46,591 bases of DNA from Actinophytocola sp. (GCA_009377475.1 WHTY01000029.1:1-46591); one strand, 5' to 3'. Positions 7,422 through 17,111 are shown, counted from the first letter of the stretch. The notes: generated by a model from the letters alone, not told the origin. A program made the numbers and translations.

Positions 7422-8930
7422 ATGCGCATTCGGTTCGCGGTCGCGGCTGCTCTCGTGTCGGTGCTGAGCATCGCCGCCTGCGGCGTCACCACAAGCAGCA
7501 ACACACCAGGCAGCAGCACACCAGGCAGTGACACCACAGGGAGCGGCGCCGCCGCGGTCGCCGGGGCGAAGCGGCCGAACATCGTGCTCGTCATGCTGGA
7601 CGACGCCCGTGTCGACGACATGCCGTACATGCCCAACGTCCAACGGCTCATCAAACGCCCTGGCGCGGTGTTCTCGCGGGCGTTCCTGTCGTACCCGCTG
7701 TGCTGCCCGGTGCGCGCCTCCGTCCTCACCGGCAAGTACGCCCACAACCACGGCGTGCGCCACGTCCACTACCCGGCAGGGTCCTACCAGAAGTGGGTGG
7801 AGAGCGGGACGCACCGGTCGACGTTGCCGGTGTGGCTGCGCCGGTCCGGGTATCACACGGTGATGATCGGCAAGTACCTCAACGGCTACCGGGACTACGT
7901 CAAGGCACGGTACGGCGTCCGCAACGCCCCGAAGGACCCCGGCTGGTCGTCCTGGAAGGCGACGTTGGAGACCTACAACTACCGGAAGCTCGCCATCCGC
8001 CACCGCCCAGGCGGGTACGTCTCCTACGAGGGGCGCTACGGCACCCACGTGCTCAACGACATCGCCGTCAACGTCACCCGCACGCAGGCCGCCAACCCGA
8101 AGCCGTTCTTCATGTGGCTGTCGTACGTCGCCCCGCACGTGGGCACGCCACACGAGCCGGGCGACCCCAAGCTGGCGACGCCGCACGTCGCCAAGCGCGA
8201 CCGCGACACCTTCCGCCACCTCGGCAACGTGAAATCCCCCGCGTTCAACGAGCGGGACGTGTCCGACAAGCCGTCCCACATCCGGAACCTGCCACGGATC
8301 GGCCCGAAGCTCGCCGCCCAGATCAGGGAGACCCGGCAACAGCGGGTGGAGTCGTTGCAGGCCGTCGACCGCGGCATCGGCCGCCTGGTGACCACGCTCC
8401 GGCGCACCGGCCAGCTCAAGAACACGGTGATCATCTTCACCTCGGACAACGGCTACTCGCTCGGCGAGCACCGCCGCCCGAGCGGCAAGATCCTGCCCTA
8501 CCGGGAGTCGCTGAACACGCCGCTCTACATCCGTGGCCCCGGCATCCCCGCCAACCGGCATGTGACGCAACGGGTGTCGATGAGCATCGACATCGCCCCC
8601 ACCGTGCTCGACCTGGCGAACGTCTCCGCGCCGCACCAGATGGACGGCGTCTCGCTCTACGACGTCATCCGTGACCCCGGCCCGAGAAGCCGGCCGCTGC
8701 TGGTTGAGGCGTGGCACGCCAACGGCCGTCCGCAGTACACCGGGCTACGTGGCTGGCGCTACCTGTACGTCGAACACGCCACCGGCGAGGTGGAGCTGTA
8801 CGACCTCGTCCGCGACCCCCACCAGCTACGGTCCCGCCACGACGACCCCGAGTACCTTGCGGCACGGACCCAGCTCGCCGCCAAGCTCGCCGCGACGCGG
8901 AAGTGCGACGGTCCCACCTGTCGCGGCTAG
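7422..8930 (+). CDS. Secreted lipoprotein sulfatase
   Basis: A 502-residue sulfatase of the formylglycine class. Residues 1-20 are a lipoprotein signal ending in the lipobox LSIAAC (Cys20), then a Ser/Thr/Gly-rich linker. The enzyme starts at RPNIVLVMLDDARVDDMPYM, with the metal-binding Asp pair. The active-site signature CCPVRASVLTGKYAHNHGV gives Cys94 in the C-x-P-x-R context needed for conversion to formylglycine. A second metal motif is IIFTSDNGYSLGEHRRPSGK. A maturase is expected elsewhere. It would remove sulfate esters at the cell surface; the substrate is unknown, perhaps a sulfated glycan. The ATG at 7422 follows GGTAGGAAA. Sulfotransferase genes occur 21 kb away. Confidence 0.92.
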   Translation: MRIRFAVAAALVSVLSIAACGVTTSSNTPGSSTPGSDTTGSGAAAVAGAKRPNIVLVMLDDARVDDMPYMPNVQRLIKRPGAVFSRAFLSYPLCCPVRASVLTGKYAHNHGVRHVHYPAGSYQKWVESGTHRSTLPVWLRRSGYHTVMIGKYLNGYRDYVKARYGVRNAPKDPGWSSWKATLETYNYRKLAIRHRPGGYVSYEGRYGTHVLNDIAVNVTRTQAANPKPFFMWLSYVAPHVGTPHEPGDPKLATPHVAKRDRDTFRHLGNVKSPAFNERDVSDKPSHIRNLPRIGPKLAAQIRETRQQRVESLQAVDRGIGRLVTTLRRTGQLKNTVIIFTSDNGYSLGEHRRPSGKILPYRESLNTPLYIRGPGIPANRHVTQRVSMSIDIAPTVLDLANVSAPHQMDGVSLYDVIRDPGPRSRPLLVEAWHANGRPQYTGLRGWRYLYVEHATGEVELYDLVRDPHQLRSRHDDPEYLAARTQLAAKLAATRKCDGPTCRG

Positions 8931-8934
8931 GCGG

Positions 8935-9975
8935 TCAGCCCCACTCGGACTTCTTCGCGCGGTCGAACAGCTCCGCCACCAGCTTCGTGGGCGGGACGCC
9001 CTCGTGGCACACGCGGTGCATGGCGTCGGTCAGGGGCATGTCGACGCCGTGCGCCCGCGCCAGCTCCCGGACCGACGAGCACGACTTGACGCCCTCGGCG
9101 ACCTGCCCTCCGGTGGCGTCCTGGGCCTGGGCGACCGTGTCCCCCTTGCCGAGCCGTTCCCCGAAGGTCCGGTTGCGCGACAACGGCGACGAGCAGGTCG
9201 CGACCAGGTCGCCCACCCCGGCGAGCCCGGCGAACGTCAGCGGATCCGCGCCGAGCTTGCCGCCGAGTCGCGCCATCTCCGCCAGGCCCCGGGTGATGAG
9301 GCTGGCGACGGTGTTCGCGCCGTACCCGAGCCCTGCCGCCATGCCGCAGCTCAGCGCGATGACGTTCTTGCATGCTCCCGCCAGTTCGCAGCCGACGACG
9401 TCGACGTTGGTGTAGGGCCGGAAGTACCGTCCCGAGATAGCGCGCTGGATCGCCACCGCGCGGTCGTGGTCGGTGCAGGCGACGACGGCGGCGGCGGGCT
9501 GCTCTGCGGCGACCTCGACGGCGAGGTTCGGGCCGGACACCACGACGACCTGCTCCGCAGGCACGCCGGTGACCTCGACGATCACCTCGCTCATCCGCTT
9601 CATGGTGCCGAGCTCGACGCCCTTGGCGAGGCTGACAAGCGGCACGTCGGTCGGCAACACCGGCAGCCACGACGTCAGGTTCGCCCGCAGTGACTGGCTC
9701 GGCACCGCGAGCACGACGGCATCGGCGTCGGCGAGCGCGCTAGCCGGGTCGTTGGTCGCGCGCACCCGCTCCGGCAGCACGACGTCGCGCAGGTACGGCG
9801 TGTTGGTGTGCTTCTCGGTGATCTCCTCGGCGACCTCGGCCCTGCGAGCCCAGATCGTGACGTCCCTGCCCGCGTCGGCGAGCACCTTGGCGAACGTCGT
9901 GCCCCACGAACCGGCGCCGAGCACCGTGATCCGCTGCGGCAGTGCCAGCGCTGCCTGCGCCTCGCCCTCAGCCAT
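8935..9975 (-). CDS. gpsA: NAD(P)H-dependent glycerol-3-phosphate dehydrogenase
   Basis: Reduces dihydroxyacetone phosphate to sn-glycerol 3-phosphate for phospholipid synthesis. At 346 residues it shows the Rossmann loop [20 protein letters not shown] (glycines from residue 20), [37 protein letters not shown], the catalytic-lysine region [17 protein letters not shown] and the C-terminal [19 protein letters not shown]. The start is ATG at 9975. It overlaps the upstream acyltransferase gene by 8 bp, so the two are translationally coupled. Product and partner fit: GpsA makes the acceptor backbone used in acyl transfer. Confidence 0.96.
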   Translation of the reverse strand: MAEGEAQAALALPQRITVLGAGSWGTTFAKVLADAGRDVTIWARRAEVAEEITEKHTNTPYLRDVVLPERVRATNDPASALADADAVVLAVPSQSLRANLTSWLPVLPTDVPLVSLAKGVELGTMKRMSEVIVEVTGVPAEQVVVVSGPNLAVEVAAEQPAAAVVACTDHDRAVAIQRAISGRYFRPYTNVDVVGCELAGACKNVIALSCGMAAGLGYGANTVASLITRGLAEMARLGGKLGADPLTFAGLAGVGDLVATCSSPLSRNRTFGERLGKGDTVAQAQDATGGQVAEGVKSCSSVRELARAHGVDMPLTDAMHRVCHEGVPPTKLVAELFDRAKKSEWG

Positions 9976-10675
9976 CGCTGGCCTTCGAGCCGGGCTCGGC
10001 CGGTGGCTGTTCGCCGCGCAGGTCGGCGAGCAGTGTGGTGACCTCGCTGGTGATCAGGTCGGTGACCTCCCGCCGGAGCGACCCACTCTGTGGCAGCGCC
10101 CGGTACTTGTCGAGGTCGATCGGATCGCCCACGCTGAACTCGACGGTCTTGCGGGGGAACGGGCGGAACTTCTTGCGGTAACCGTCGAGCACGAGATTCG
10201 TGCCCCACCGTGCGATCGGGATCACCGGGACATCGTTCTCCAGCGCGAGCCGCGCCACGCCGGTGTACGAGTGCTTCATCCAGCCGTCGGGATCCCTTGT
10301 GATGGTGCCCTCCGGGTAGATGACGACGATCTTGCCTTCGCGCAGGGTGCGATGCGCCTCGCGGAGCGCGTCGCCCGCGTTCGACGTCCCCCGGTATACC
10401 GGGATGCCGCCTGACCCGATGAGGATCTGCTTGAGCACCGGGATCGCGAACAGGCTCGCCTTCGCCATGAAGCGCGGCACTCGTCGCCGCCGGTGCACGA
10501 ACACCGCGTCGACGACCGGGTCGAAGTGCGAGACGTGGTTGAGCACCAGCAGCGCTCCCCCGCTGCGCGGCACCCGGTCGGCGCGCCGGTAGCGATACCC
10601 GGCGAACCAGCTCAGGGGATAGAAGATCGCCGCGGTGAAGCCGACCCAGAATCCGCCTCGCTCCCGCTCGGTCAC
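9968..10675 (-). CDS. 1-acyl-sn-glycerol-3-phosphate acyltransferase (PlsC family)
   Basis: A 235-residue acyltransferase. The catalytic H-x4-D motif is NHVSHFDP with His47 and Asp52. Further blocks are [20 protein letters not shown] and the substrate motif [16 protein letters not shown] hydrophobic stretch near residues 12-25 ([15 protein letters not shown]) would place it at the membrane. It should acylate lysophosphatidic acid or a related lysophospholipid. The start is GTG at 10675. It forms an operon with gpsA (8-bp overlap) and is divergent from cofC. Confidence 0.92.
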   Translation of the reverse strand: MTERERGGFWVGFTAAIFYPLSWFAGYRYRRADRVPRSGGALLVLNHVSHFDPVVDAVFVHRRRRVPRFMAKASLFAIPVLKQILIGSGGIPVYRGTSNAGDALREAHRTLREGKIVVIYPEGTITRDPDGWMKHSYTGVARLALENDVPVIPIARWGTNLVLDGYRKKFRPFPRKTVEFSVGDPIDLDKYRALPQSGSLRREVTDLITSEVTTLLADLRGEQPPAEPGSKASDG

Positions 10676-10785
10676 CGTCGCATCCCTCCGTCCGAACTGC
10701 TGTCTCGCAGTGTCGCGCGCCTTATCGTGCTCGGTCCAGCACGGTCAGACCCCACGAGGGCCCGCGCGTCAGGCAAGATAGCCGC

Positions 10786-11451
10786 GTGGGGCCTTCGGTG
10801 AGTCTTGTCGTGCCGATCAAGTCGTTGACGCTAGCAAAGTCGCGGCTGCTCGGCTGCTGGTTCCCGAGTGACGAACGCAACCGTGCCCGTCTCGTGCTCG
10901 CGATGGCGGCGGACACCGTGGCCGCCGCGCTGGCCACGCCCGGTATTGCCCGCGTGCTGGTCGCGGCGGCTCGGCCGAACGAGGTGGCCGAGTTGCGCGG
11001 GCTTGGCGCCGACGTCGTCGACGACGGGAACGCGGCAGACCTCAACGCCGCGCTGCGCCACGGGGCAGCGCTGCTGCGCCAGGACGATCCGGACGGCGTC
11101 GTCGGGGCGCTGCAGGCGGACCTGCCCGCGCTGCGATCCGACGACCTTGCCGACGCCATCGCGGAGGCCGCTGGCAGAAGGGCGATGTGCGCCGACCACG
11201 CCGGTACCGGAACGACGTTGCTGCTGTCGACGTCCGGCGGCGCCCTCGATCCTCGGTTCGGCGATGGTTCCGCCACCGCCCACGTGCGGTCCGGCGCGCT
11301 ACCGTTGACCACGCCCGCTGCGACGCTGCGCACCGATGTGGACACGATCGACGACGTCGAGCGGGTGCGGGCCCTCGGTGTCGGTCGCGACACAGCCGCC
11401 GTGCTGCGCGGCGCGCGTCACAGCTGCGCCAGCGCCGAACCGGTATCGTGA
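10786..11451 (+). CDS. cofC: 2-phospho-L-lactate / phosphoenolpyruvate guanylyltransferase (F420 biosynthesis)
   Basis: Makes the activated GDP (guanylyl) intermediate joined to the deazaflavin core of coenzyme F420; mycobacterial homologues, named fbiD, use phosphoenolpyruvate. The 221 residues show the nucleotidyltransferase start SLVVPIKSLTLAKSRL, LVLAMAADTVAAAL, the metal-site region VGALQADLPALRSDDLADAI and the GTTLLLS / DPRFGDGSATAH segments. The GTG at 10786 has an AAGAT-type -10 element ending about six bases before it, so the mRNA may be leaderless. Its position between plsC-gpsA and ppk is as in mycobacteria. Confidence 0.93.
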   Translation: MGPSVSLVVPIKSLTLAKSRLLGCWFPSDERNRARLVLAMAADTVAAALATPGIARVLVAAARPNEVAELRGLGADVVDDGNAADLNAALRHGAALLRQDDPDGVVGALQADLPALRSDDLADAIAEAAGRRAMCADHAGTGTTLLLSTSGGALDPRFGDGSATAHVRSGALPLTTPAATLRTDVDTIDDVERVRALGVGRDTAAVLRGARHSCASAEPVS

Positions 11452-11507
11452 AGCCAGCACGATCAACCTGGCCCTTTGGCCGGTGAAAGTACAGGACAAA
11501 TGGCGGG

Positions 11508-13751
11508 GTGAGCAGGCAGCGGGCGCCACAGCCGCGTGACGCGCGGGGACGATTCATACGGGCGGTACAGGTGAGCACAGGCAGCGCGGAAAGCACACCG
11601 AGTACCCGGCAAGCGACCGGGAACGGGTACGTCGCGACCGATTCCCTCGCCGTGCCCACGGCCCCGCCCGCGGTGACCCCGGCGACGGCGGCGGGCGAGC
11701 TGCCCGACGACCGCTACCTCAACCGCGAGCTCTCCTGGCAGGACTTCAACGCGCGGGTGCTCTCGCTCGCCGAGGACACGTCGCAGCCGCTGCTTGAGCG
11801 GGCGAAGTTCCTCGCGATCTTCGCGTCCAATCTCGACGAGTTCTACATGGTGCGGGTCGCAGGGCTGAAGCGCCGTGACGAGACCGGCCTCTCGGTGCGC
11901 AGCGCGGACGGCCTCTCCCCGCGCGAGCAGTTGGCCTACATCGCCAAGCGCAACCAGGACCTCGTCTCCCGGCAGACCAAGGTGTTCGAGGAGTCGGTGC
12001 GGCCAGCGCTGGACGCCGAGGGTGTCCGCATCGTGCGCTGGGCCGACTTGCCAAGCGGGCAGCGCGAGCGGCTGTCGCACTACTTCACCGACCAGATCTT
12101 CCCGGTGCTGACGCCACTCGCGGTCGACCCGGCGCACCCGTTCCCCTACATCTCCGGGCTGTCGCTAAACCTCGCGGTCACCGTGCGCGATCCTGACGGC
12201 GGGCTGGAGCGGTTCGCCCGCGTCAAGGTGCCGAACAACGTGCCCCGGCTGATCCGCGTCGAGTCCACCCCTGACGAGCCGACCGCGACGTTCCTGCTGC
12301 TCGAGGAGCTGATCTCGGCGCACCTCGGTGAGCTGTTCACCGGCATGGAGGTGACAGAGCACCACGTCTTCCGCGTCACCCGCAACGCCGACTTCGAGGT
12401 CGAAGAAGATCGCGACGAGGACCTGCTGCAAGCGCTGGAACGCGAACTGGCGCAACGCCGGTTCGGCCCGCCGGTGCGGCTCGAGGTCGAGCAGGACATG
12501 AGCGACCACATGCTCGAACTGCTGCTGCGCGAGCTCGAGGTCGACCCGCGCGACGTCGTCTCCGTGCCCGGCCTGATCGACATGACGTGTCTTGAGCTGC
12601 TGGCCGACGTCGACCGCAAGGAACTCAAGTCCCCGCCGTTCGTGCCAGCGACGCACCCGGCGTTCGCGGACAGGGAGACGCCGCGCAGCGTGTTCTCCAC
12701 CCTGCGCGAGGGCGACGTCCTGGTGCACCACCCGTACGACTCGTTCTCCACCAGCGTGCAGCGGTTCATCGAGCAGGCGGCGTCGGACGACAAGGTGCTG
12801 GCGATCAAACAGACGCTGTACCGCACGTCGGGTGACTCGCCCATCGTCAACGCGCTCATCGACGCCGCTGAGGCGGGCAAGCAGGTCGTGGCGCTTGTCG
12901 AGATCAAGGCACGGTTCGACGAGCAGGCCAACATCGGCTGGGCCCGCGCGCTGGAACGCTCCGGCGTGCACGTCGTCTACGGCCTCGTCGGGCTCAAGAC
13001 GCACTGCAAGACATCACTGGTGGTGCGGCAGGAGGGCCAGCGCATCCGGCGCTACTGCCACATCGGCACCGGCAACTACAACCCGAAGACCGCGCGGTTC
13101 TACGAGGACATCGGGCTGCTCACGGCGGACGACGACGTCGGCGCGGACCTGACCGACCTGTTCAACGTGCTCACCGGGTACTCGCGACAGAGCAGCTATC
13201 GCAACATCCTCACGTCACCGAACGGCGTAAGGAACGGCATCCTGCGCTGCATCGCCGATGAGATCGAGCGCGCCCGCGACGGCCAGCAGGCTGGCGTGCG
13301 ACTCAAGGTGAACTCGCTGGTGGACGAGCAGATCATCGATGGGCTCTACCAGGCATCGCGCGCGGGAGTGCCGGTCGAGGTCGTGGTGCGCGGGATCTGC
13401 GCGCTGAAACCGGGCGTGCCCGGCCTGTCGGACAACATCACGGTGCGCTCCATCCTCGGCCGGTTCCTCGAGCACTCGCGCGTGTTCCACTTCGCGGCGA
13501 GCGGGCAGTACTGGATCGGCAGCGCCGACATGATGCACCGCAACCTCGACCGCAGGATCGAGGTCATCGTCGGTGTCAAGGACCCGAAGCTGACCCGGCA
13601 GCTTGACGAGCTCTTCGACTCGGCGCTCGACCCGGTCACCCGCTGCTGGGTGCTGAGCTCCACCGGCGAATGGACCCCTTCCCCTGCCGACGTCACCCAG
13701 GTCAGGGATCATCAGGTGGAACTTCTGGCCAAGCACAAGGCGACTGGGTGA
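11508..13751 (+). CDS. ppk: RNA-degradosome-type polyphosphate kinase
   Basis: Reversibly polymerises the gamma-phosphate of ATP into polyphosphate. The 747 residues show the N-terminal domain ([40 protein letters not shown]), the head domain and the two PLD-like catalytic domains. The phosphorylated histidine is probably His499 in [15 protein letters not shown], followed by [20 protein letters not shown]. The second histidine block is [12 protein letters not shown]. The first ~60 residues are a poorly conserved Ser/Thr/Pro-rich extension; GTG at 11571 is an alternative start. It is followed after 13 bp by mutT1, so the two are likely co-transcribed. Confidence 0.95.
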   Translation: MSRQRAPQPRDARGRFIRAVQVSTGSAESTPSTRQATGNGYVATDSLAVPTAPPAVTPATAAGELPDDRYLNRELSWQDFNARVLSLAEDTSQPLLERAKFLAIFASNLDEFYMVRVAGLKRRDETGLSVRSADGLSPREQLAYIAKRNQDLVSRQTKVFEESVRPALDAEGVRIVRWADLPSGQRERLSHYFTDQIFPVLTPLAVDPAHPFPYISGLSLNLAVTVRDPDGGLERFARVKVPNNVPRLIRVESTPDEPTATFLLLEELISAHLGELFTGMEVTEHHVFRVTRNADFEVEEDRDEDLLQALERELAQRRFGPPVRLEVEQDMSDHMLELLLRELEVDPRDVVSVPGLIDMTCLELLADVDRKELKSPPFVPATHPAFADRETPRSVFSTLREGDVLVHHPYDSFSTSVQRFIEQAASDDKVLAIKQTLYRTSGDSPIVNALIDAAEAGKQVVALVEIKARFDEQANIGWARALERSGVHVVYGLVGLKTHCKTSLVVRQEGQRIRRYCHIGTGNYNPKTARFYEDIGLLTADDDVGADLTDLFNVLTGYSRQSSYRNILTSPNGVRNGILRCIADEIERARDGQQAGVRLKVNSLVDEQIIDGLYQASRAGVPVEVVVRGICALKPGVPGLSDNITVRSILGRFLEHSRVFHFAASGQYWIGSADMMHRNLDRRIEVIVGVKDPKLTRQLDELFDSALDPVTRCWVLSSTGEWTPSPADVTQVRDHQVELLAKHKATG

Positions 13752-13764
13752 GCTGAGGACACGC

Positions 13765-14784
13765 GTGGGCGACTTCGACGGCAGCCACGACAACCAGGAC
13801 TCACAGCCGGACACGACCACGACCGCACCCAGACGCACGGTGCGCGCGGCGGGCGCGGTGCTGTGGCGCACCGGCTCCGAGAGCACTGGTGGGATCGAGG
13901 TGGCCGTGGTGCACCGGCCGCGCTACGACGACTGGTCGTTACCCAAGGGCAAGCTCGACCCTGGCGAGACGGTTCCTGCCGCGGCGGCGCGCGAAGTGGC
14001 CGAGGAGACCGGATTCTCCTGTGTGCTCGGGCCGCTGCTGTCGCACTGCCACTACCAGGTGCGCAGCGGATCCGGCGCGTTGGCGGACAAGACGGTCACC
14101 TACTTCGGCGCTCGCGCGCGCGGCGGCACGTTCCAGCCCAACAAGGAGGTCGACGCGGTGCGGTGGCTCTCCCCCGCCGCCGCGCGAGACGTACTCGACT
14201 ACGAGGGCGAGATCGACGCGCTGGACGAGTTCGACCGCCTCGGCACCGACGTGACGACGATGCTGCTGGTGCGGCACGCCAAGGCGGGCAAGCGGGAACA
14301 CTGGCGCGGCGACGACGATCTGCGGCCGCTCACCCCGGCGGGCAACCGGCAGTCGGACGCGCTGCGGACGTTGCTGCCGCTGTTCGGACCCGACCAGGTG
14401 CATTCCGCGCCCCGGCTGCGATGCGTGCAGACCGTGCAAGGCATCGCCGACGACCTCGGCACGCGTATCGAGCACGAGCCGTTGCTGTCCGAGGAGGGTT
14501 ACTGGGGCGACCCGGACGCCAGCCTCGCCCGCCTCCACGCGCTCGCCGCCGACACCGGCACACCGCTGATCTGCAGCCAGGGCAAGGTGATTCCGGACCT
14601 GGTTCGCACGCTGGCCGCACGCGACGGCGTCGCGCTGGACGACGTGCCGAGCAAGAAGGGCTCGGTGTGGCTGCTGAGCTTCCGGCGTCCCACCACGCAC
14701 GACGTGAGTACCAACGGCGTCCCGCGGTTGGTCGCGGCGAGCCACCTGCCACCACCCACGGCGCAGGCGGTCGAAGCGGACTAA
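13765..14784 (+). CDS. mutT1: Two-domain Nudix hydrolase / histidine phosphatase (MutT1 type)
   Basis: A 339-residue fusion as in mycobacterial MutT1. The N-terminal Nudix domain (about 25-155) has the box GKLDPGETVPAAAAREVAEE, starting at Gly62. The C-terminal histidine phosphatase domain (about 165-330) begins LLVRHAKAGKREHW, supplying the RH nucleophile. MutT1 enzymes hydrolyse 8-oxo-GTP/dGTP and diadenosine polyphosphates, protecting nucleotide pools; the role here is inferred from architecture and position. The GTG start at 13765 lies 13 bp after ppk. The gene ends before a clear terminator hairpin. Confidence 0.92.
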   Translation: MGDFDGSHDNQDSQPDTTTTAPRRTVRAAGAVLWRTGSESTGGIEVAVVHRPRYDDWSLPKGKLDPGETVPAAAAREVAEETGFSCVLGPLLSHCHYQVRSGSGALADKTVTYFGARARGGTFQPNKEVDAVRWLSPAAARDVLDYEGEIDALDEFDRLGTDVTTMLLVRHAKAGKREHWRGDDDLRPLTPAGNRQSDALRTLLPLFGPDQVHSAPRLRCVQTVQGIADDLGTRIEHEPLLSEEGYWGDPDASLARLHALAADTGTPLICSQGKVIPDLVRTLAARDGVALDDVPSKKGSVWLLSFRRPTTHDVSTNGVPRLVAASHLPPPTAQAVEAD

Positions 14785-14911
14785 TACCGCCTGACTCGGA
14801 CCGATACCCACCGGATCCGCCTGACGCCGCTGGCAAAGTTCAGCGGAAGTGCAGCGGAGGTGCGACGCAGGGTTGTTGCCTGACTACCCCTTGTCATCGA
14901 AGATCGTAGGT

Positions 14912-14962
14912 GCGGTCACCGGGGCAGGGCAGGCCCGGACACAACTCCGCCCCGGTGACCGC
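14912..14962 (+). terminator. Terminator-like hairpin after ppk-mutT1
   Basis: The arms 14912-14925 and 14949-14962 are perfectly complementary over 14 bases (GCGGTCACCGGGGC / GCCCCGGTGACCGC) with a 23-base loop, followed by TTCTT. It lies 128 bp past the mutT1 stop and before the methyltransferase gene. It probably ends the ppk-mutT1 transcript. Confidence 0.65.
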
Positions 14963-15008
14963 TTCTTAGGGCAGCGCTCCACGCGCGCCAGGTAACGAAG
15001 GGGGTTCG

Positions 15009-16055
15009 GTGGCAACTCAGGACAGCACCGGTGTGGCGGTCAGGCATCTGCGCGCGGCAGCGCACCGGACGAACGGCGTGGTGGTCGGCGCGAACATGCG
15101 CGCCAACGCCAGATACGAGGCCGCGTTCGCGGCGGTGGACAGGAACGACTTCGCCACGGCGTCGCACCCGCTACCACCGGACGCCACCCTCAACCGGGCG
15201 TTGCGGCTCCTCGGCCCCCGTCCCGGCGACCGGGTGCTGGAAATCGGCACCGGCTCGGGCTACGTGGCCGCGGTGCTGTCCGAACTCGTGGGCAGGCACG
15301 GCGACGTCATCACGACCGAGGCGGACGTCGACGTCGCGAGCGAGGCGCGGGAGCGGCTGATCGCGTCGGGCCGAGAGTCCCGTTACGGGAGCGGCCTCAT
15401 CAACGTCACGGTGCTCCGGCGGGAACCGTCCGATGTGCCCGCGCCGCCGCAGTTGTGGGATCGCGTGCTGCTGAGCACGCCGGTGGCGCTCGGCAGGCTG
15501 CCGTACGCCGCCATCGCGGGCACGCGCCCCGGCGGCGTGGTGCTGGCGCGAGTGAGCACGGACTTCACGACGGGGCCGCTGGTGCGGTTCGAGGTCGGCG
15601 AGGACGGCACCGCCACGGGGATCGCCGATGCCACCACGATGGAGCGCGTCGCGTCGTTGCCGACCACGCCGACGCAATCCGGCGTGGTGCCACGGGATGT
15701 CGAGGTCAGCCACACCAGCATCGACGTCGCGAACCTGCTGCGGAATCCGGCGTGGCGCTGCGCCGTGGCCATCGCGGTGCCATCGTGCCGCTACCACGAC
15801 ACAGTCGTCGCCGACGACGACACCGGTCCCACCCGCCCCGGCGTTGAGCTGACCGATCCGATGACATCGGCGTGGGCGCACATCGAGCACGCCGACGGCG
15901 GCGACCACATCACCGTGCGGCAAACCGGCCCACGGCTGCTCGCCGACGAGGTGCTGGCCGCTGTCCGGTGGTACGCCAATCGCGGTGCGCCACCACTGGA
16001 GTCGTGGACGTGGCACGCCGGCCCGGACCGTCAGTGCGTCACGTTTCCCACATGA
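15009..16055 (+). CDS. PCMT-like O-methyltransferase with C-terminal extension
   Basis: A 348-residue SAM-dependent methyltransferase of the protein-L-isoaspartate methyltransferase type. An N-terminal helix carries FAAVDRNDFATASHPL, typical of PCMTs, and motif I is LEIGTGSGYVAAVL at residues 77-90. Further features are TTEADVDVASEARERL and WDRVLLSTPVALGRLPYAAI. The last ~150 residues (from about 200) are an extra domain absent from housekeeping Pcm, like the extended PCMT-like enzymes of some peptide-modification clusters. No precursor peptide or partner enzyme is visible nearby. The start is GTG at 15009 after GAAGGGGG. It interrupts the usual mutT1-hupB neighbourhood. Confidence 0.75.
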   Translation: MATQDSTGVAVRHLRAAAHRTNGVVVGANMRANARYEAAFAAVDRNDFATASHPLPPDATLNRALRLLGPRPGDRVLEIGTGSGYVAAVLSELVGRHGDVITTEADVDVASEARERLIASGRESRYGSGLINVTVLRREPSDVPAPPQLWDRVLLSTPVALGRLPYAAIAGTRPGGVVLARVSTDFTTGPLVRFEVGEDGTATGIADATTMERVASLPTTPTQSGVVPRDVEVSHTSIDVANLLRNPAWRCAVAIAVPSCRYHDTVVADDDTGPTRPGVELTDPMTSAWAHIEHADGGDHITVRQTGPRLLADEVLAAVRWYANRGAPPLESWTWHAGPDRQCVTFPT

Positions 16056-16074
16056 CGCACTGACGGCTGGTGGC

Positions 16075-16959
16075 CTACTTCTTTTTCTTGGCGGTGGCGG
16101 CCTTCTTGGTGGTGCTCGCCTTCGACGTCGTCGACTTCTTCGTCGCCGGTGACGTCTTCGCCGTTGACTTCTTCGGCGCCGTCTTCGTCGCCTTGGCCGG
16201 AGCCTTGGCGGTCGTCCGCGTCGTCGTCTTGGCTGGTGCCTTGGCGGTCGACCGTGTCGTGGACTTGGTCGCCGTCTTGGCGGTGGACGCCTTCTTCGCG
16301 GGCGCCTTCGTCGTTGCCTTGGCCGGAGCCTTGGCGGTCGACTTCGTTGCCTTCGCTGGCGCCTTGGCGGTCGTCCGCGTCGTCGTCTTCGCCGCCGTCT
16401 TGGCTGGTGCCTTGGCGGTCGACCGTGTCGTGGACTTGGTCGCCGTCTTCGGCGCGGCCTTGGTCGTCGACTTCGCGGTCGTCGCCCGCTTCGTCGTCGG
16501 CCGCGTGCTGGCTGCCTTCTTCGTGGTGGCAGGCGCCTTCTTCGCGGTCGTCGACCGGGTTGCCGCCGGCTTCGACCCCGCCCGCGACGTCTTGCTGCCC
16601 GCCGTCGATGCGGTGGTGGCCCGCCGCGTCGTGCTGGCACTCGCCGTCGTCGCCGACTTGGCTGGCGCCTTGGGTAGCTTGCGCTGCCCACCGACGACCT
16701 CACGGAACATCGTGCCCGCCTTGAACGCTGGCACGTTCGTCTTCCTCAAGCGCACCGCCTCGCCAGTGCGAGGATTGCGAGCCGTGCGGGCAGCCCTCGG
16801 GCGCTTCTCGAACGCGCCGAAGCCCGTGATCGTCACCTTCTCGCCCTTGTTCACGCGGCGCACGATGATGTCGACGAGACCATCAACCGCCTCGGCAGCG
16901 ACCTTCTTGTCACCGAGGCGATCAGCAAGCGCCTCGACGACCTCTGACTTGTTGGCCAT
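16075..16959 (-). CDS. hupB: Histone-like DNA-binding protein HU with long Lys/Ala-rich tail
   Basis: A 294-residue nucleoid protein. Residues 1-95 are a standard HU fold (MANKSEVVEALADRLGDKKV, VTITGFGAFEKRPRAARTAR NPRTGE, FKAGTMFREVV). The remaining ~195 residues are a low-complexity basic tail of repeated TAKAPAK/TTRTTAKAPAK units ending in AKKKK, like eukaryotic histone H1. The tail is markedly longer than in M. tuberculosis HupB (214 aa in total). It contains internally duplicated DNA (see repeats). The ATG at 16959 follows a GGAGGG site. It compacts DNA, and the tail probably adjusts binding and carries acylation or methylation sites (inference). Confidence 0.95.
   Translation of the reverse strand: MANKSEVVEALADRLGDKKVAAEAVDGLVDIIVRRVNKGEKVTITGFGAFEKRPRAARTARNPRTGEAVRLRKTNVPAFKAGTMFREVVGGQRKLPKAPAKSATTASASTTRRATTASTAGSKTSRAGSKPAATRSTTAKKAPATTKKAASTRPTTKRATTAKSTTKAAPKTATKSTTRSTAKAPAKTAAKTTTRTTAKAPAKATKSTAKAPAKATTKAPAKKASTAKTATKSTTRSTAKAPAKTTTRTTAKAPAKATKTAPKKSTAKTSPATKKSTTSKASTTKKAATAKKKK
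16202..16449. repeat. Direct repeats inside the hupB tail
   Basis: A 53-bp segment at 16226-16278 recurs without mismatch at 16397-16449. A 29-bp segment at 16202-16230 recurs at 16361-16389. The 53-bp copies are offset by 171 bp (57 codons), so the reading frame is kept. They encode the repeated STTRSTAKAPAK-type blocks. Such identity points to recent in-frame duplication and possible length polymorphism of the tail. Confidence 0.8.
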
Positions 16960-17073
16960 ACGAGCCCTCCGGAGAACTGCAGTTGTTCACGGCCTCACGG
17001 ACCGACTTGAATGGCACGCTATTACTCAAATCACGAGATGGCCACACGACACAGCTTGAATTGCCTTGTGTGC

Positions 17074-17100
17074 CCGGAAAAAACCCCTCCGGGTGAACGT
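17074..17100 (-). terminator. Weak terminator-like hairpin after leuD
   Basis: On the minus strand, shortly after the leuD stop, CCCGG-AGGGGTTTTTT-CCGGG forms a 5-bp stem with a T-rich loop. It lies between leuD and hupB, which run in the same direction with a 152-bp gap, and could separate the two transcripts. The stem is short, so support is modest. Confidence 0.35.
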
Positions 17101-17111
17101 TGGGCGCTTTG

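Noticed and set aside
16075..17059. Plus-strand 329-codon frame rich in Val/Ala opposite hupB
   Set aside because: It is the complementary shadow of the repetitive Lys/Ala tail of hupB and has no independent gene features.
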